A DNA stretch of 61,999 nucleotides from Oscillospiraceae bacterium (GTDB lineage Bacteria > Bacillota > Clostridia > UMGS1840 > HGM11507): NCBI GenBank assembly GCA_015068665.1, contig SVKB01000014.1:1-61999 (forward strand), in the 5' to 3' direction. The stretch's first letter is position 1. Every line of letters begins with the position of its first letter. This document shows positions 7,423-16,209 of this stretch, piece after piece. Below the pieces are notes generated by a model that searched no databases, had not been told where the DNA came from, and worked only from the letters and a program-made list of their open reading frames with translations. The translations under genes were made by a program, and so were the position numbers.

Positions 7423-7917
7423 TTACCTGTATTCCTTTATCATGAGTGCCCTTGGATATCCCTTGTCTTTTCTCACTTCATCAATATAAAATCCCCTGCC
7501 ATAATAGAAACGAACTAAGGTAAAGAACTTTGCGGCGGTGTGAAGCATAAGCTTTTTTACCTTATGCTCTCTCATAACCTTGTCCACTACGCTCATAAGC
7601 GTTTTACCAACACCGTTATTCTGATTGGTTATTCTTACGCCGAAACGGGATAGGTATGCAGTGCCGTCATCATTTATCTTAACACGGACACTTCCTACCG
7701 GCTCGCCGTTTATAAAGGCAACGAATACATATTTTTCCTCAAGGTCCTTTTTTATATCCTCATAGGTTTCGTTAAGTGCCTCAATATTATCAAGCTCTGC
7801 TTCCCTTATGTATTTTAAAAATGCATCCTTTGTGATTTCCTGAATAAAGGGAATGTCCTCCTCGGTTGCCATTTTTACGCTGAAGCCGTAAAGCTTCGTC
7901 CCTTTAGTGTTTCCCAT
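7423..7917 (-). CDS. GNAT-family N-acetyltransferase in the arg operon
   Basis: A 164-residue GNAT protein. The acetyl-CoA loop (motif A) is ITNQNNGVGKTLM and matches Q/RxxGxG/A. Motif B is FYYGRGFYIDE near the C terminus. Its ATG shares a base with the argF stop (TAATG), so it is translationally coupled to arginine genes. Short stand-alone GNAT proteins can act as N-acetylglutamate synthase, the first step of the pathway. The location makes this attractive, but the sequence alone does not separate it from acetylation of another substrate. Confidence 0.85.
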   Translation of the reverse strand: MGNTKGTKLYGFSVKMATEEDIPFIQEITKDAFLKYIREAELDNIEALNETYEDIKKDLEEKYVFVAFINGEPVGSVRVKINDDGTAYLSRFGVRITNQNNGVGKTLMSVVDKVMREHKVKKLMLHTAAKFFTLVRFYYGRGFYIDEVRKDKGYPRALMIKEYR

Positions 7918-8840
7918 TATTTATCCCCCATTGTCATTGCCATTACTGCCTTTTGTACATGCAGACGGTTTTCCGCCTCGTCAAAAACTCTTGACCATCT
8001 TCCGTCTATTACCCCTTCGGAAACCTCAAAGCCACGGTATGCAGGCAGACAATGTAAGAAAATTGCATCCTCCTTCGCATAGCCCATAAGCTTTTCATTA
8101 ACCTGATAGCCGTCAAACTTCTTAACCTTTTCAGCCTTTTCGCTTTCCTGACCCATACTTACCCAGGTATCGGTATAAACGGAATCGGCACCCGAAACTG
8201 CCTTTTCGGGATCATTTGTAAACTCTAAAACCGCACCTGTTTTCTTTGCCATAGCTAAGGCGGTGGCAACCACCTCTTCATCACATTCAAAGCCCTTTGG
8301 TGTTGCAACCGACATATTCATTCCCGATAATGCCGCAGCGTATAAAAGAGAGTGGGTAACATTATTTCCGTCACCAACATAGGTGATTTTAAGTCCCTCT
8401 AATTTTTTCTTTTCCTCATAGATGGTAAGAAAATCAGCTAACGCCTGACAGGGATGAGTTAAATCGGTAAGACCGTTTATAATGGGGATGGTGCCGTATT
8501 TCGCAAGATCCTCAACATCCGACTGCTTGAAGGTTCTTATCATAATACCGTCTAAAAAACGGGAAAGAACATTTGCGGTATCGTAAATGGTTTCCCCTCT
8601 GCCAAGCTGAATGTCATTGGAGCTTAAAAACAGCGCCTGACCTCCAAGCTGATACATACCCACCTCAAAGGAAACTCTTGTTCTGGTAGAGGACTTTGTA
8701 AAAATCATACCAAGAGTCTTACCCTTTAAAAGATGATGGGGTATTCCCTTTTTATTTTCATCCTTAAGCTTGATGGCAAGCTTTAAGATATTATTGAAAT
8801 CATCGGTTGTTATATCCTTAAGTGTTATTAAATGCTTCAT
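7917..8840 (-). CDS. argF: Ornithine carbamoyltransferase
   Basis: A 307-residue cytosolic enzyme making citrulline from ornithine and carbamoyl phosphate. The carbamoyl-phosphate motif SSTRTR is at residues 50-55 and HPCQ near residue 130. The ornithine loop DTWVSMGQE and the catalytic FLHCLPAYRG follow, all intact. The length is normal. It overlaps argD and the GNAT gene by one base on each side. Aspartate transcarbamoylase is excluded by the SMGQE and HCLP motifs. Confidence 0.97.
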   Translation of the reverse strand: MKHLITLKDITTDDFNNILKLAIKLKDENKKGIPHHLLKGKTLGMIFTKSSTRTRVSFEVGMYQLGGQALFLSSNDIQLGRGETIYDTANVLSRFLDGIMIRTFKQSDVEDLAKYGTIPIINGLTDLTHPCQALADFLTIYEEKKKLEGLKITYVGDGNNVTHSLLYAAALSGMNMSVATPKGFECDEEVVATALAMAKKTGAVLEFTNDPEKAVSGADSVYTDTWVSMGQESEKAEKVKKFDGYQVNEKLMGYAKEDAIFLHCLPAYRGFEVSEGVIDGRWSRVFDEAENRLHVQKAVMAMTMGDK

Positions 8841-10030
8841 TATAATTCCTCCAGTATTTCAGTAAAGGTTTTTATAAAAAGATCAACCTCTTTTTTGGTA
8901 ACAATTAGTGGCGGTAAAAGTCTTAAGGTAGTTTCCCCTACCGAGCCGATTAAGAATTTCTTCTCAAAAAGCTTTTTGAAAACAGCTTTTCCCACCGCCT
9001 CGTTAAACTCAATTCCTATCATAAGACCAAGACCTCTTACCTCTTTTATAATTTCATGCTTCTTCTTAAGCTTGTTAAGCTTTTTGAAGAAATAATCAGA
9101 GGTGGCTTTTGATTTTTTAATTATCTTTTTATTTACAAGCTCATCTATTACCACACAGCCTGCCCCGGTGGCAAGAGGATTTCCGCCAAAGGTGGTTCCG
9201 TGATCTCCCGGCTCAAAGGCGCAGAATTTATCCTTGGCTAAAACTGCACCGATGGGAACACCGCCGCCAAGCCCCTTTGCAAGAGTTAAGATATCAGGCT
9301 CAACCATATAGGTCTGATATCCGAAAAGAGTACCAAGCCTTCCCATTCCGGTCTGAACCTCATCGAAAATAAGCAGGATATCTCTTTCATCACAAAGCTT
9401 TCTTACCTTTTTTATATACTCTGAGTCAAGAGGATGAACTCCGCTTTCTCCCTGAACAAGCTCCAAAATAATTGCACCTGTTTTATCGGTAACATTAGCC
9501 GTTAATTCATCAAAATTATTTATTTCCACATGGATGAATTTTTCGGTTAAGGGTGCATAGGGCTTCTGATATTTTTCCTGCCCTGTTGCGGAAATTGTGG
9601 TAACCGTTCTTCCATGAAAGGAGTTTTTCAAGGTTATAATTTCGCTTTTTTCTTCACCCTTTTTATAAAAATACTTTCTTGCAAGCTTGATTGCACCCTC
9701 ATTCGCCTCTGCACCCGAGTTGCAGAAAAAAGCCTTGTCAAAGCAGGAGTTTTCACATAAAAGCATTGCAAGCTTTGCCTGATTTTCTATATAGTAAAGG
9801 CTGGAGGTGTGAATAACATTTTTTGCCTGAGCGGCAATTGCCTTAACTAATGGCTTATAGCCATGCCCCAATGATGAAACAGCAATTCCTCCCATAAAGT
9901 CGTAATATACTTCCCCCTCAGTGGAATAAAGCTTTATTCCCTTCCCCTTGGTAAAGGCAACCGGAAGCCTGTCCCCGAAGGTATTCATATAATATTTTTT
10001 ATCATACTCAATTATATTTTCAAGATTCAT
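8840..10030 (-). CDS. argD: Acetylornithine aminotransferase
   Basis: A 396-residue PLP enzyme of the class III aminotransferase fold. The PLP lysine is in LTLAKGLGGGVPIGA, and the preceding aspartate in LLIFDEVQTGMGR. The CNSGAEANEGAIKLARK segment binds the cofactor phosphate. It transfers an amino group from glutamate to N-acetylglutamate semialdehyde. It is first in the operon, directly behind an ARG-box promoter. The SD is AAAGGGG. Other class III enzymes such as GABA transaminase look similar, but the argF context decides. Confidence 0.95.
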   Translation of the reverse strand: MNLENIIEYDKKYYMNTFGDRLPVAFTKGKGIKLYSTEGEVYYDFMGGIAVSSLGHGYKPLVKAIAAQAKNVIHTSSLYYIENQAKLAMLLCENSCFDKAFFCNSGAEANEGAIKLARKYFYKKGEEKSEIITLKNSFHGRTVTTISATGQEKYQKPYAPLTEKFIHVEINNFDELTANVTDKTGAIILELVQGESGVHPLDSEYIKKVRKLCDERDILLIFDEVQTGMGRLGTLFGYQTYMVEPDILTLAKGLGGGVPIGAVLAKDKFCAFEPGDHGTTFGGNPLATGAGCVVIDELVNKKIIKKSKATSDYFFKKLNKLKKKHEIIKEVRGLGLMIGIEFNEAVGKAVFKKLFEKKFLIGSVGETTLRLLPPLIVTKKEVDLFIKTFTEILEEL

Positions 10031-10055
10031 AATTAGTCCCCTTTCATATTTTATA

Positions 10056-10085
10056 ATTATAAAACATTATGCATAAAAATGCAAG
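10056..10085 (-). promoter_or_regulatory. argD promoter with ARG box over the -35
   Basis: Minus-strand -35 TTGCAT (10079-10084), 17 bp, -10 TATAAT (10056-10061). CTTGCATTTTTATGCATA (10068-10085) fits the ArgR/AhrC operator TNTGNATWWWWATNCANA at every fixed position but the first, and it covers the -35. This predicts repression by arginine-loaded ArgR. An argR gene is not in the window. Confidence 0.85.
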
Positions 10086-10173
10086 AACTTTTTATAATTT
10101 TAAGAGTATATTTTAAAAGTTTTTTCTAAAAATAAGATTAGATATAAAGTATCAGCAAAAGGAGAATGAGATT

Positions 10174-10332
10174 ATGGGAAAAATTAATAAAACAAGTGAA
10201 AGCCGATATTTCAGCGAGCTTGACAGTATGGGAAATAAGCTGGTGGATATTCATGGTGTCAAAAAAAATAAGGATTGCTGGCCTCATAACGCAACCTTAA
10301 GAAAAATTTATGAAAAGGAAGACGGGATTTGA
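10174..10332 (+). CDS. Small hypothetical protein
   Basis: A 52-codon ORF with a clear SD (AAAGGAGAATGAG) ahead of ATG. It encodes MGKINKTSESRYFSELDSMG followed by a C-terminal part with one Cys and one Trp (KDCWPHNATLRKIYEKEDGI). It is divergent from argD. It is not hydrophobic and has no signal peptide. I do not recognise it; the good SD and ordinary composition argue that it is real. Confidence 0.5.
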   Translation: MGKINKTSESRYFSELDSMGNKLVDIHGVKKNKDCWPHNATLRKIYEKEDGI

Positions 10333-10414
10333 TGCATAAAATGAATTTTTATACAAAAAATGAACAATTATAAATTACAAATGACAAATGGCGGAAGAGC
10401 GGAGATGCCCGAAA

Positions 10415-10475
10415 GCCCTCCTTGCAAAGCCCTACTTGCCTAAAGGAGGGGGGACCGCTTTAGCGGTGGGAGGAT
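10415..10475. repeat. CCTCC/GGAGG hairpin module, inverted copy
   Basis: The reverse complement of the module at 7061-7112 (AAAGGAGGGGGGACCGCTTT then AGCGGTGGGAGGATT), with an extra CTTGCAAAGCCCTA segment. Just before it, ACAAATG/ACAAATT repeats (10373-10390) form a short 7-bp array. Confidence 0.7.
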
Positions 10476-10494
10476 TTTTGAAAAGGTATAATAT

Positions 10495-10599
10495 AAATCC
10501 CTGACGGGATTTTCGATATGTTTGCCTTGCAAACTCGATATGTGCTTCGCACTCTATATTTTTACTTCGTAAAATCGATATGTTGCCTTCGGCAACGAG
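10495..10599. repeat. CGATATG-linked hairpin array, variant order
   Basis: AAATCCCTGACGGGATTT, TTTGCCTTGCAAA, TGCTTCGCA, TTTTACTTCGTAAAA and TTGCCTTCGGCAA, joined by CGATATG linkers. Positions one, three and five agree with the canonical order; position four is replaced by a different stem. The remaining 10600-10675 holds nothing I can identify. Confidence 0.8.
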
Positions 10600-10675
10600 T
10601 TTGTAGGGTACCGGTAGGGGCGTTTATTACCGCCCGCTTGCTTTGCAATGTCTGAATATATCGGCATATTCAATC

Positions 10676-11518
10676 TTAATTATTATTCATTTGTAATTTA
10701 CTCAGTATCTCTTCAGGTATCTTTAAGTTTCCAAATCCTGTTCCCAGGCTGATGGTTGGCTTCATAGCGCCGTGGAAGTCGGTGCCGCCTGAGATTTTTA
10801 AACCGAGGCTTTCTGCGGTTTTTATAAAGAAGTCGGACTGTTCATCGGTATATTCGGTATAGTAGCCCTCCAGACCGTCAAGGCCGTGGTTTTTTAAATC
10901 TGATACAAAGTTATAAAAATCCTCACCTTCAAGACCTAAATAATGGCAATGGGCAAGAATTGAAATTCCTCCCGCCCTTTTTATAAGGTCGATTGCCTCA
11001 TAAGAGGATATACGAAGCTCATTTGAATAGCCGGGCTTTCCTTTACCGAGATATTTTTTAAATGCTTCCTTAACGGTTGAGCAATACCCCTTATCAACCA
11101 TAACCTTCGCTATATGGGCTCTTCCCAAAGCATCACCCGGGCAATATTTAAATGCTTCCTCCAGGGTAATATCCACCCCTGCAGCGTTAAGTCTTTTAAT
11201 GGTATTTATATTTCTTATTTTTCGGTCCTCTTTGAATTTATCGGTGGCTTTGACCATTGCCTCGCATTTATAGTCAATATTAAGCCCCACAATGTGAAGC
11301 TCGCTTTCATAATCACAGCTAAGCTCAATTCCCGGGATAAAAATTATATCCCGTCCCTTCGCCTCATTTTCCGCCTCGGAAAGCCCGTCGGTATTGTCAT
11401 GGTCGGTAAGTGCTATAGCATATAAACCGATTTCATCAGCATAACGAATAAGCTCTTTTGGAGTAAAAGAGCCGTCAGAACAGGTGGAGTGTGTATGTAA
11501 ATCAATATATTTTCTCAT
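10676..11518 (-). CDS. PHP-domain phosphoesterase (TrpH/YciV-like)
   Basis: A 280-residue protein from ATG 11518, which follows AAGGAGG. An in-frame upstream extension reads through the CGATATG repeat and is not coding. The PHP metal motifs are DLHTHSTCSDG at the N terminus, ALTDHDNTDG, a GIELSC segment, ILAHCHYLG and the late GGTDFHG. This architecture matches the E. coli RNase AM / 3',5'-nucleoside-bisphosphate phosphatase family, which removes 5' nucleotides or dephosphorylates pAp. A role in RNA or pAp turnover is the family expectation. It is probably a single-gene unit. Confidence 0.88.
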   Translation of the reverse strand: MRKYIDLHTHSTCSDGSFTPKELIRYADEIGLYAIALTDHDNTDGLSEAENEAKGRDIIFIPGIELSCDYESELHIVGLNIDYKCEAMVKATDKFKEDRKIRNINTIKRLNAAGVDITLEEAFKYCPGDALGRAHIAKVMVDKGYCSTVKEAFKKYLGKGKPGYSNELRISSYEAIDLIKRAGGISILAHCHYLGLEGEDFYNFVSDLKNHGLDGLEGYYTEYTDEQSDFFIKTAESLGLKISGGTDFHGAMKPTISLGTGFGNLKIPEEILSKLQMNNN

Positions 11519-11533
11519 TTTTTCCTCCTTAAC

Positions 11534-11643
11534 CATGTTACCGAAGGTAACATATCGAGTTTGCAGAGCAAACATATCGAGTTCCAATGGAACATATCGA
11601 GTGCGAAGCACATATCGAGTTTTGCCTTGGCAAAACATATCGG
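11534..11643. repeat. CGATATG-linked hairpin array downstream of a four-helix-bundle gene
   Basis: On the minus strand: TTTTGCCAAGGCAAAA, TGCTTCGCA, TTCCATTGGAA, TTTGCTCTGCAAA and TTACCTTCGGTAA, separated by CTCGATATG. In TTCCATTGGAA the loop changed but the stem was kept. Together with 12041-12147 it brackets the gene at 11661-12011. Confidence 0.85.
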
Positions 11644-11660
11644 AAAGACGATTATATTTT

Positions 11661-12011
11661 TTATTTATTATTTTTAGCGGTTGTAATTGATGAAATCAAC
11701 TTCCTGCGAATAGTACCACAGTTATTTTTTAGTTTTTTATACTGTTCTTCATCTATTTTGTTTTTTCTATACATAAAATCCAGCCAATAATCAGTTTCCG
11801 AGCTTTCTTTTAAGGCTATTTCCAGTTTATGTATAAAATCTTCCCTGCTTTGTGCATATTTTGCCTCGTGAACATTAGCACCAATCGACGATGAAGATCG
11901 CATTAATTGATTAGTATATATGCTGCACCCTTTTATATTATCACATATGTTTGAAACATCGATTGCAAAATCCAGAGTTTCTTCACGCAACTGATTCTTA
12001 TTTTCTGACAT
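11661..12011 (-). CDS. Four-helix-bundle protein (S23 / Avd-like)
   Basis: A 116-residue, helix-rich protein with the family signature SSSSIGANVHEA followed by the DFIHKLEIALKESSETDYWL helix. This matches the four-helix-bundle family that includes the 23S rRNA intervening-sequence protein and the Avd accessory protein of diversity-generating retroelements. These proteins form small rings and some bind nucleic acid. No reverse transcriptase or rRNA lies nearby. Both sides are bounded by CGATATG hairpin arrays, as if the gene sits inside the repeat. It is homologous to the protein at 16210-16569. Confidence 0.88.
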   Translation of the reverse strand: MSENKNQLREETLDFAIDVSNICDNIKGCSIYTNQLMRSSSSIGANVHEAKYAQSREDFIHKLEIALKESSETDYWLDFMYRKNKIDEEQYKKLKNNCGTIRRKLISSITTAKNNK

Positions 12012-12040
12012 TTCTTTTCCCTCTTATAAAATTGTTTAGT

Positions 12041-12173
12041 CGATATGCAATCTTCGATTGCTCGATATTTTTGCTAAAGCAAAATCGATATGTTTTGCTT
12101 TGGCAAAACTCGATATGTTGTGAAATAATAAATAATTTCACAACGAGATAATGCATATCTCAGATATGCATTA
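12041..12173. repeat. CGATATG-linked hairpin array, atypical cassettes
   Basis: CAATCTTCGATTG, TTTTTGCTAAAGCAAAA, TTTTGCTTTGGCAAAA and a long stem TTGTGAAAT...ATTTCACAA, joined by CGATATG linkers. It is followed by a perfect 11-bp stem TAATGCATATctcagATATGCATTA at 12149-12173, right behind the nrdR stop. It is upstream of the four-helix-bundle gene. Confidence 0.75.
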
Positions 12174-12623
12174 TTACGAAAGTAATTTTTTTAATTCCTC
12201 CATAAATGTATTAATATCCTTAAACTGCCTGTAAACCGAAGCAAATCTTACATAAGCAACCTCGTCAACCTCTTTCAGCTTTTCCATAACCAGCTCACCT
12301 ATTGCAGAGCTTGGAATTTCACGCTCTAATGAATTTAAAAGCTGCTGTTCTATTTCATCAACCATTGCTTCCATTTTTGCTGTGGGCACCTGTCTTTTTT
12401 CGCAGGCGGTAATAATACCTGCAAGAACCTTCTCCCTGTCGAAGGTTTCTCTTGTTTTATCCTTTTTTATAACAACAAGAGGGATGCTTTCAAGCTTTTC
12501 ATAGGTAGTGAATCTCTGCTGACATTCCAGACATTCACGACGGCGTCTTATGGAATTGGTTTCTTCAACTGTACGCGTTTCTATAACCTTTGAATCTAAA
12601 AAACCGCAAAATGGACATTTCAT
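12174..12623 (-). CDS. nrdR: Transcriptional repressor NrdR
   Basis: A 149-residue protein starting at ATG 12623. A GTG three codons upstream overlaps the SD (GAGGTG) and is unlikely as the start. The N-terminal zinc ribbon MKCPFC...RECLEC and the following ATP-cone ([19 protein letters not shown]) are diagnostic. NrdR senses ATP/dATP and represses ribonucleotide reductase genes. The length is standard. No nrd genes are in the window. Confidence 0.97.
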   Translation of the reverse strand: MKCPFCGFLDSKVIETRTVEETNSIRRRRECLECQQRFTTYEKLESIPLVVIKKDKTRETFDREKVLAGIITACEKRQVPTAKMEAMVDEIEQQLLNSLEREIPSSAIGELVMEKLKEVDEVAYVRFASVYRQFKDINTFMEELKKLLS

Positions 12624-12683
12624 AATAATCACCTCATCTTTATGTTTTAATTATACCCATTTTCAAATTAAAAGTCAACTTTC

Positions 12684-12721
12684 AACTTACTTATTACCTA
12701 TTCACTATTACTTATTACTTA
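12684..12721. repeat. Heptamer array (TATTCAC/TTACTTA type)
   Basis: TTACCTA-TTCACTA-TTACTTA-TTACTTA, a second 7-bp sequence family. A related array in both orientations lies at 61587-61670, after the tRNA. Confidence 0.6.
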
Positions 12722-12723
12722 AC

Positions 12724-12755
12724 ACAAAAACCCCCCGGGCATAAAGCCCGAGGGG
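12724..12755 (-). terminator. Terminator of the SLH gene
   Basis: On the minus strand CCCCTCGGGC-tttat-GCCCGGGGGG followed by TTTTTG. It is a strong GC-rich stem 37 bp downstream of the SLH stop codon. Confidence 0.9.
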
Positions 12756-12791
12756 TAAATTGTTACGATTAACTATCTGTAAGATTTAATC

Positions 12792-15617
12792 TTACTTTCT
12801 AGCGTCGCCTTTAACGTCAACAAAGATACCACCTAAGGATTCTTTATCGAAGTTGTATGTGATAACGATATCATCGTTAGCATTGTTTGTGTTAGCTTTT
12901 TCGTTGGTTTCAGCGTTAGCCATTGTGTAACCAGCGAATACTCTGTTAACAACTAATTCTTCAAAGTCGTCAGATTCGTCAGCAGGTGTATCATTGTCAT
13001 TTACAGCAGTTGTAACTGTGAACTTAACGATCTTTGTACCAGCCTTGAAGTTAACCTTTGTAGCGTCTGCAAAGTAGATCATTGAAGAAGCATACTTTTC
13101 AACTGCACCGGACTTGAAGAAGCCAGTGTCTTCATCCTTAGCGTCAACGCCCCATTCAGCATCTGTGCCATTGATGATAGCTTTGATTTCGTCAGCAGTA
13201 GCAATTACTCTTAAACCAGCAACCATGTCGCCTTCTGTGAACTGAACCATAGCACCCTTGTTGATGTCAGCGATTGTTAATGCGCTTTCATCTTCAGCAG
13301 CGTAGATGTTAGTGTCAGCGTCAACATTGATTGACTTAAGTTCGCCGTTTACATAACCCTTAACGATGTAGTATGGGTCGCCGTCAGCTGTTTCACCGGA
13401 AGATGGAGCAGCAGAAACTACCATTACAGGAGAAGCTGGGTCAGCCTTAGCTTTTGCACCGTAAACGATTACGAATTCAGCTTCGTCATCTTCTGTAGCT
13501 ACGTAAGCAACTTTGTACATTTCTTCGTGAGCAAATACAGCCTTTGAACCAAGAGCGTACTTGTCTTTAGCACCTGTGCCGTTAGCAAGAACGTCATCTT
13601 CGAATGTAACGATAACAGCGTTGTCAGCAACAGTTACGCCACCGATTGAGCTATCGTCAGCATCGTATTCAACTTCTGTCCATGTAGAAGAAGCGTAGTT
13701 AGTTTCATAGTAGTAATCATCGTCTGTAGCTGTGTCAATCTGATCAGCTGTGTAGATTGCATTGATAGCACCTGCAGAGTTAGCAGAGTACATTACAACA
13801 CCTGGGTTAGATCCAACTAAAGCCTGAACCTTAGCAGCTGTGTCAAGGTCAGTAGCCTTAACTTTGTTTGTTCCGTTAACATCAACGTTCTTAGCGAATG
13901 TGAAGTTTTCGAATTTACCGTCTTTTGTGAAAACAGTAACCTTAGCTTCAGTATCAGCACCGTTTACATCGTCATAAGCGTTGTAGTAGATACCGAATGT
14001 TCTGGAAGATACGTCTAATTCTTTGTCAAGGATTACGCCGCAGATATCAACATAGAAGATACCCTTGTCGCCGGCAGCAACTACTGTAGCAGGATCCTTG
14101 TATTCTTTACCACCGATGTAAACTTTACCGTTACCATCGATTTCAGTAACTGTACCTTCAACCTTATCGGAAGATACGATATAATCATAGAAAGTATTGT
14201 TGGAAGCATCCTTAGATTCAAATACGTTTAAGATGTCACCAACTTTGATGTCAGCAAACTTGATTTCTTTGCCGTTAACATCTGTTAATGCAAATGTAAC
14301 TTCCTCATCTTCTTCGTCGAAGTAGAACTGACCAGCTGTTGTTTCAACACCGAAATCAGCATCAAAGATTTCTTCAACAACACCGGATACATACTGAGAA
14401 ACGATCATTACATCGTAAGCAGCATCGCTGTCATTGTTGATAAGAGTCATTGTTGGGATTTCACCTAAAGCGTACTGATTAGCACCGTCAACTTCATCTG
14501 TATCAGTTTCAGCTTCAGTATTCTGGTTAACATAGATAACGATATTGCCATCGATTTTAACCTGTTCAGTTCTGCTTGTTTCAGCAGAAGAAGTCTTGTA
14601 GTATTCTAAAGTACCGTTAGTAGCATTTGTACCAGCTGTACCCCATTCGATAACACCATCTTCCATCTGAGTAGCTGTTAGAGTAAGAACTTCGTTTTTA
14701 CCAGCCTTAGGAACAACTGCTAATACAACCATATCATCTTCGTTGTAATCAACGTAAGCTGTTACAGCGTAACCCTTAGGAATAACTAAACCTTCAACAG
14801 CATCATATTCACCGTCACTGATAGTAACATCTCTGTATTCGCCGCCGTACATACCAGCGCCTGCACCGTTGTATTCAACGTTAGAAAGAGTAACCTTAGC
14901 AGCATCTTCAGCATTGAAGCTTACAGGAGCAACTGTAGCGTCAACCTTAGCGATCTTTAGGTACTGAGCTAAAGGTGTTGAATAAAGTGTAGGAATACCG
15001 TATTCTTTTTCAGAACCGAAGGAGATCTGTTCCATGATTTTGTCGTCAAGTGCATTGTAAACTAATCTTGCAACAGTAGCTCTTGTAGCTTTGTCGCCGA
15101 TTTTACCAGGTGCACCAACTGTCATGCCAAGTGTGTTAGCCTGAGCCATGTAAGATGTTGGATAAGCATCTTTAACGTCAGCAAACATTGGAGCATAACC
15201 TAAAGCACATACTAACATTTTAATAGCCTGTTCGTATGTTACTTCAGCATCAGGACCAAAGTTTCCGTCACCGTAACCAGCGATGATTTCTTTCTGGTTA
15301 GCGATTTTAACGTAGCCAGCTGCCCAGTGAGTAGCAGGAACGTCAGCAAAGTTTGTAGCTGTAGCAGCACCAGCAGCTGCAGCTTCCATGCCTAACATTC
15401 TAACAACAACAGCTGCAAATTCAGCTCTTGTGATTGTCTTGTCAGGACCGAATGTACCGTCTTCGTAACCCTTTAACAGGCCAAGAGCGGACATAACTGT
15501 TACAGCTTCGCTGTAGCTTGCATCTTCTTTAACATCAGTATAAGCTGCAAAGCTTACTGTGCTAAGAGCAAGAGCAAGAACGATAACTAAAGCTGCAATT
15601 TTCTTTAGGTTTTTCAT
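12792..15617 (-). CDS. S-layer homology (SLH) domain surface protein
   Basis: A 941-residue secreted protein. The signal peptide is MKNLKKIAALVIVLALALST with cleavage after SFA. SLH repeats lie near residues 25-78 (GYEDGTFGPDKTITRAEFAA) and 88-140 (GYGDGNFGPDAEVTYEQAIK), with a weaker third up to 195 (DKATRATVARLVYNAL). SLH trimers bind pyruvylated secondary cell-wall polymer. The remaining 740 residues are acidic, beta-rich and Thr/Val/Ala/Asp-rich, without a catalytic motif I recognise. Its gene has a consensus promoter, a long structured leader, a strong terminator and a restricted codon set unlike its neighbours. These signs suggest a very highly expressed S-layer component (inference). 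Confidence 0.93.
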   Translation of the reverse strand: MKNLKKIAALVIVLALALSTVSFAAYTDVKEDASYSEAVTVMSALGLLKGYEDGTFGPDKTITRAEFAAVVVRMLGMEAAAAGAATATNFADVPATHWAAGYVKIANQKEIIAGYGDGNFGPDAEVTYEQAIKMLVCALGYAPMFADVKDAYPTSYMAQANTLGMTVGAPGKIGDKATRATVARLVYNALDDKIMEQISFGSEKEYGIPTLYSTPLAQYLKIAKVDATVAPVSFNAEDAAKVTLSNVEYNGAGAGMYGGEYRDVTISDGEYDAVEGLVIPKGYAVTAYVDYNEDDMVVLAVVPKAGKNEVLTLTATQMEDGVIEWGTAGTNATNGTLEYYKTSSAETSRTEQVKIDGNIVIYVNQNTEAETDTDEVDGANQYALGEIPTMTLINNDSDAAYDVMIVSQYVSGVVEEIFDADFGVETTAGQFYFDEEDEEVTFALTDVNGKEIKFADIKVGDILNVFESKDASNNTFYDYIVSSDKVEGTVTEIDGNGKVYIGGKEYKDPATVVAAGDKGIFYVDICGVILDKELDVSSRTFGIYYNAYDDVNGADTEAKVTVFTKDGKFENFTFAKNVDVNGTNKVKATDLDTAAKVQALVGSNPGVVMYSANSAGAINAIYTADQIDTATDDDYYYETNYASSTWTEVEYDADDSSIGGVTVADNAVIVTFEDDVLANGTGAKDKYALGSKAVFAHEEMYKVAYVATEDDEAEFVIVYGAKAKADPASPVMVVSAAPSSGETADGDPYYIVKGYVNGELKSINVDADTNIYAAEDESALTIADINKGAMVQFTEGDMVAGLRVIATADEIKAIINGTDAEWGVDAKDEDTGFFKSGAVEKYASSMIYFADATKVNFKAGTKIVKFTVTTAVNDNDTPADESDDFEELVVNRVFAGYTMANAETNEKANTNNANDDIVITYNFDKESLGGIFVDVKGDARK

Positions 15618-15723
15618 TTTGAGTTTCCTCCCTTATAAAAATATTTTTTTGTGAAAGAATTTTTTGCGCCATTCTTTCCTTCAGCGCAAGATAAAACAAA
15701 TTGCCTTATCTTAGTTCGTACCC

Positions 15724-15752
15724 ATTTTAGCAAACTTTTTAAAGGGTGTCAA
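15724..15752 (-). promoter_or_regulatory. SLH gene promoter
   Basis: -35 TTGACA (15747-15752), a 17-bp spacer, -10 TAAAAT (15724-15729). This implies a leader of about 100 nt containing AAGATAAGG...TTTTATCTT and GCGC...GCGC stems before the SD GGGAGG, plausibly a stabilising 5' UTR. Between 15760 and 16000 the spacer is T-rich and I see no gene in it. Confidence 0.88.
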
Positions 15753-16003
15753 TGGTTGTAACAATTTTGTAATGATATTGTATTTGTTTTGACGCTTTGC
15801 CCTTTTTTCGTAATATAAAACAGGTTTTTTGTAACAAAACGGATTTTTTTCCGTCTTGCACTTGTTTTTTACGAATTTCAGATTCGGTTTTTTGTTTGTA
15901 GTGTCATTTTATTATATTGCTTTTAAAAAATCAAGTGTTTTTACATAATTGAAATATAAGCGTAAATTTCTTAACTTTTCTGAAACAGTTGTGTAACATA
16001 GTA

Positions 16004-16192
16004 AATGCAGAATGCAAAATGCAGAATGTAGAATGCAGAATGCAGAGTACAGAATGCAGAGTACAGAATGCAGAGTGCAGAATGCAGAGTGCAGAATGCA
16101 GAGTGCAGAATGCAGAGTGCAGAATGCAGAGTTCAGAGTGCAGAATGCAGAATGCAGAGTTCAGAATGCAGAATACAGAGTTCAGAGTGCAG
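16004..16192. repeat. AATGCAG heptamer array, 27 units
   Basis: Twenty-seven uninterrupted 7-bp units, mainly AATGCAG alternating with AGTGCAG, with AATGTAG, AGTACAG, AGTTCAG and AATACAG variants. In the middle the two forms alternate strictly, giving a 14-bp higher-order period. All frames stay open on both strands because seven is not a multiple of three, so the repetitive peptides are not genes. It lies 18 bp from the end of a four-helix-bundle gene. Confidence 0.95.
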
Positions 16193-16209
16193 AATTCCGG
16201 CATTTTGAT

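Noticed and set aside
11519-11638. N-terminal extension of the PHP protein
   Set aside because: It is a translation of the CGATATG repeat; the ATG at 11518 has a strong SD and begins exactly at the PHP motif.
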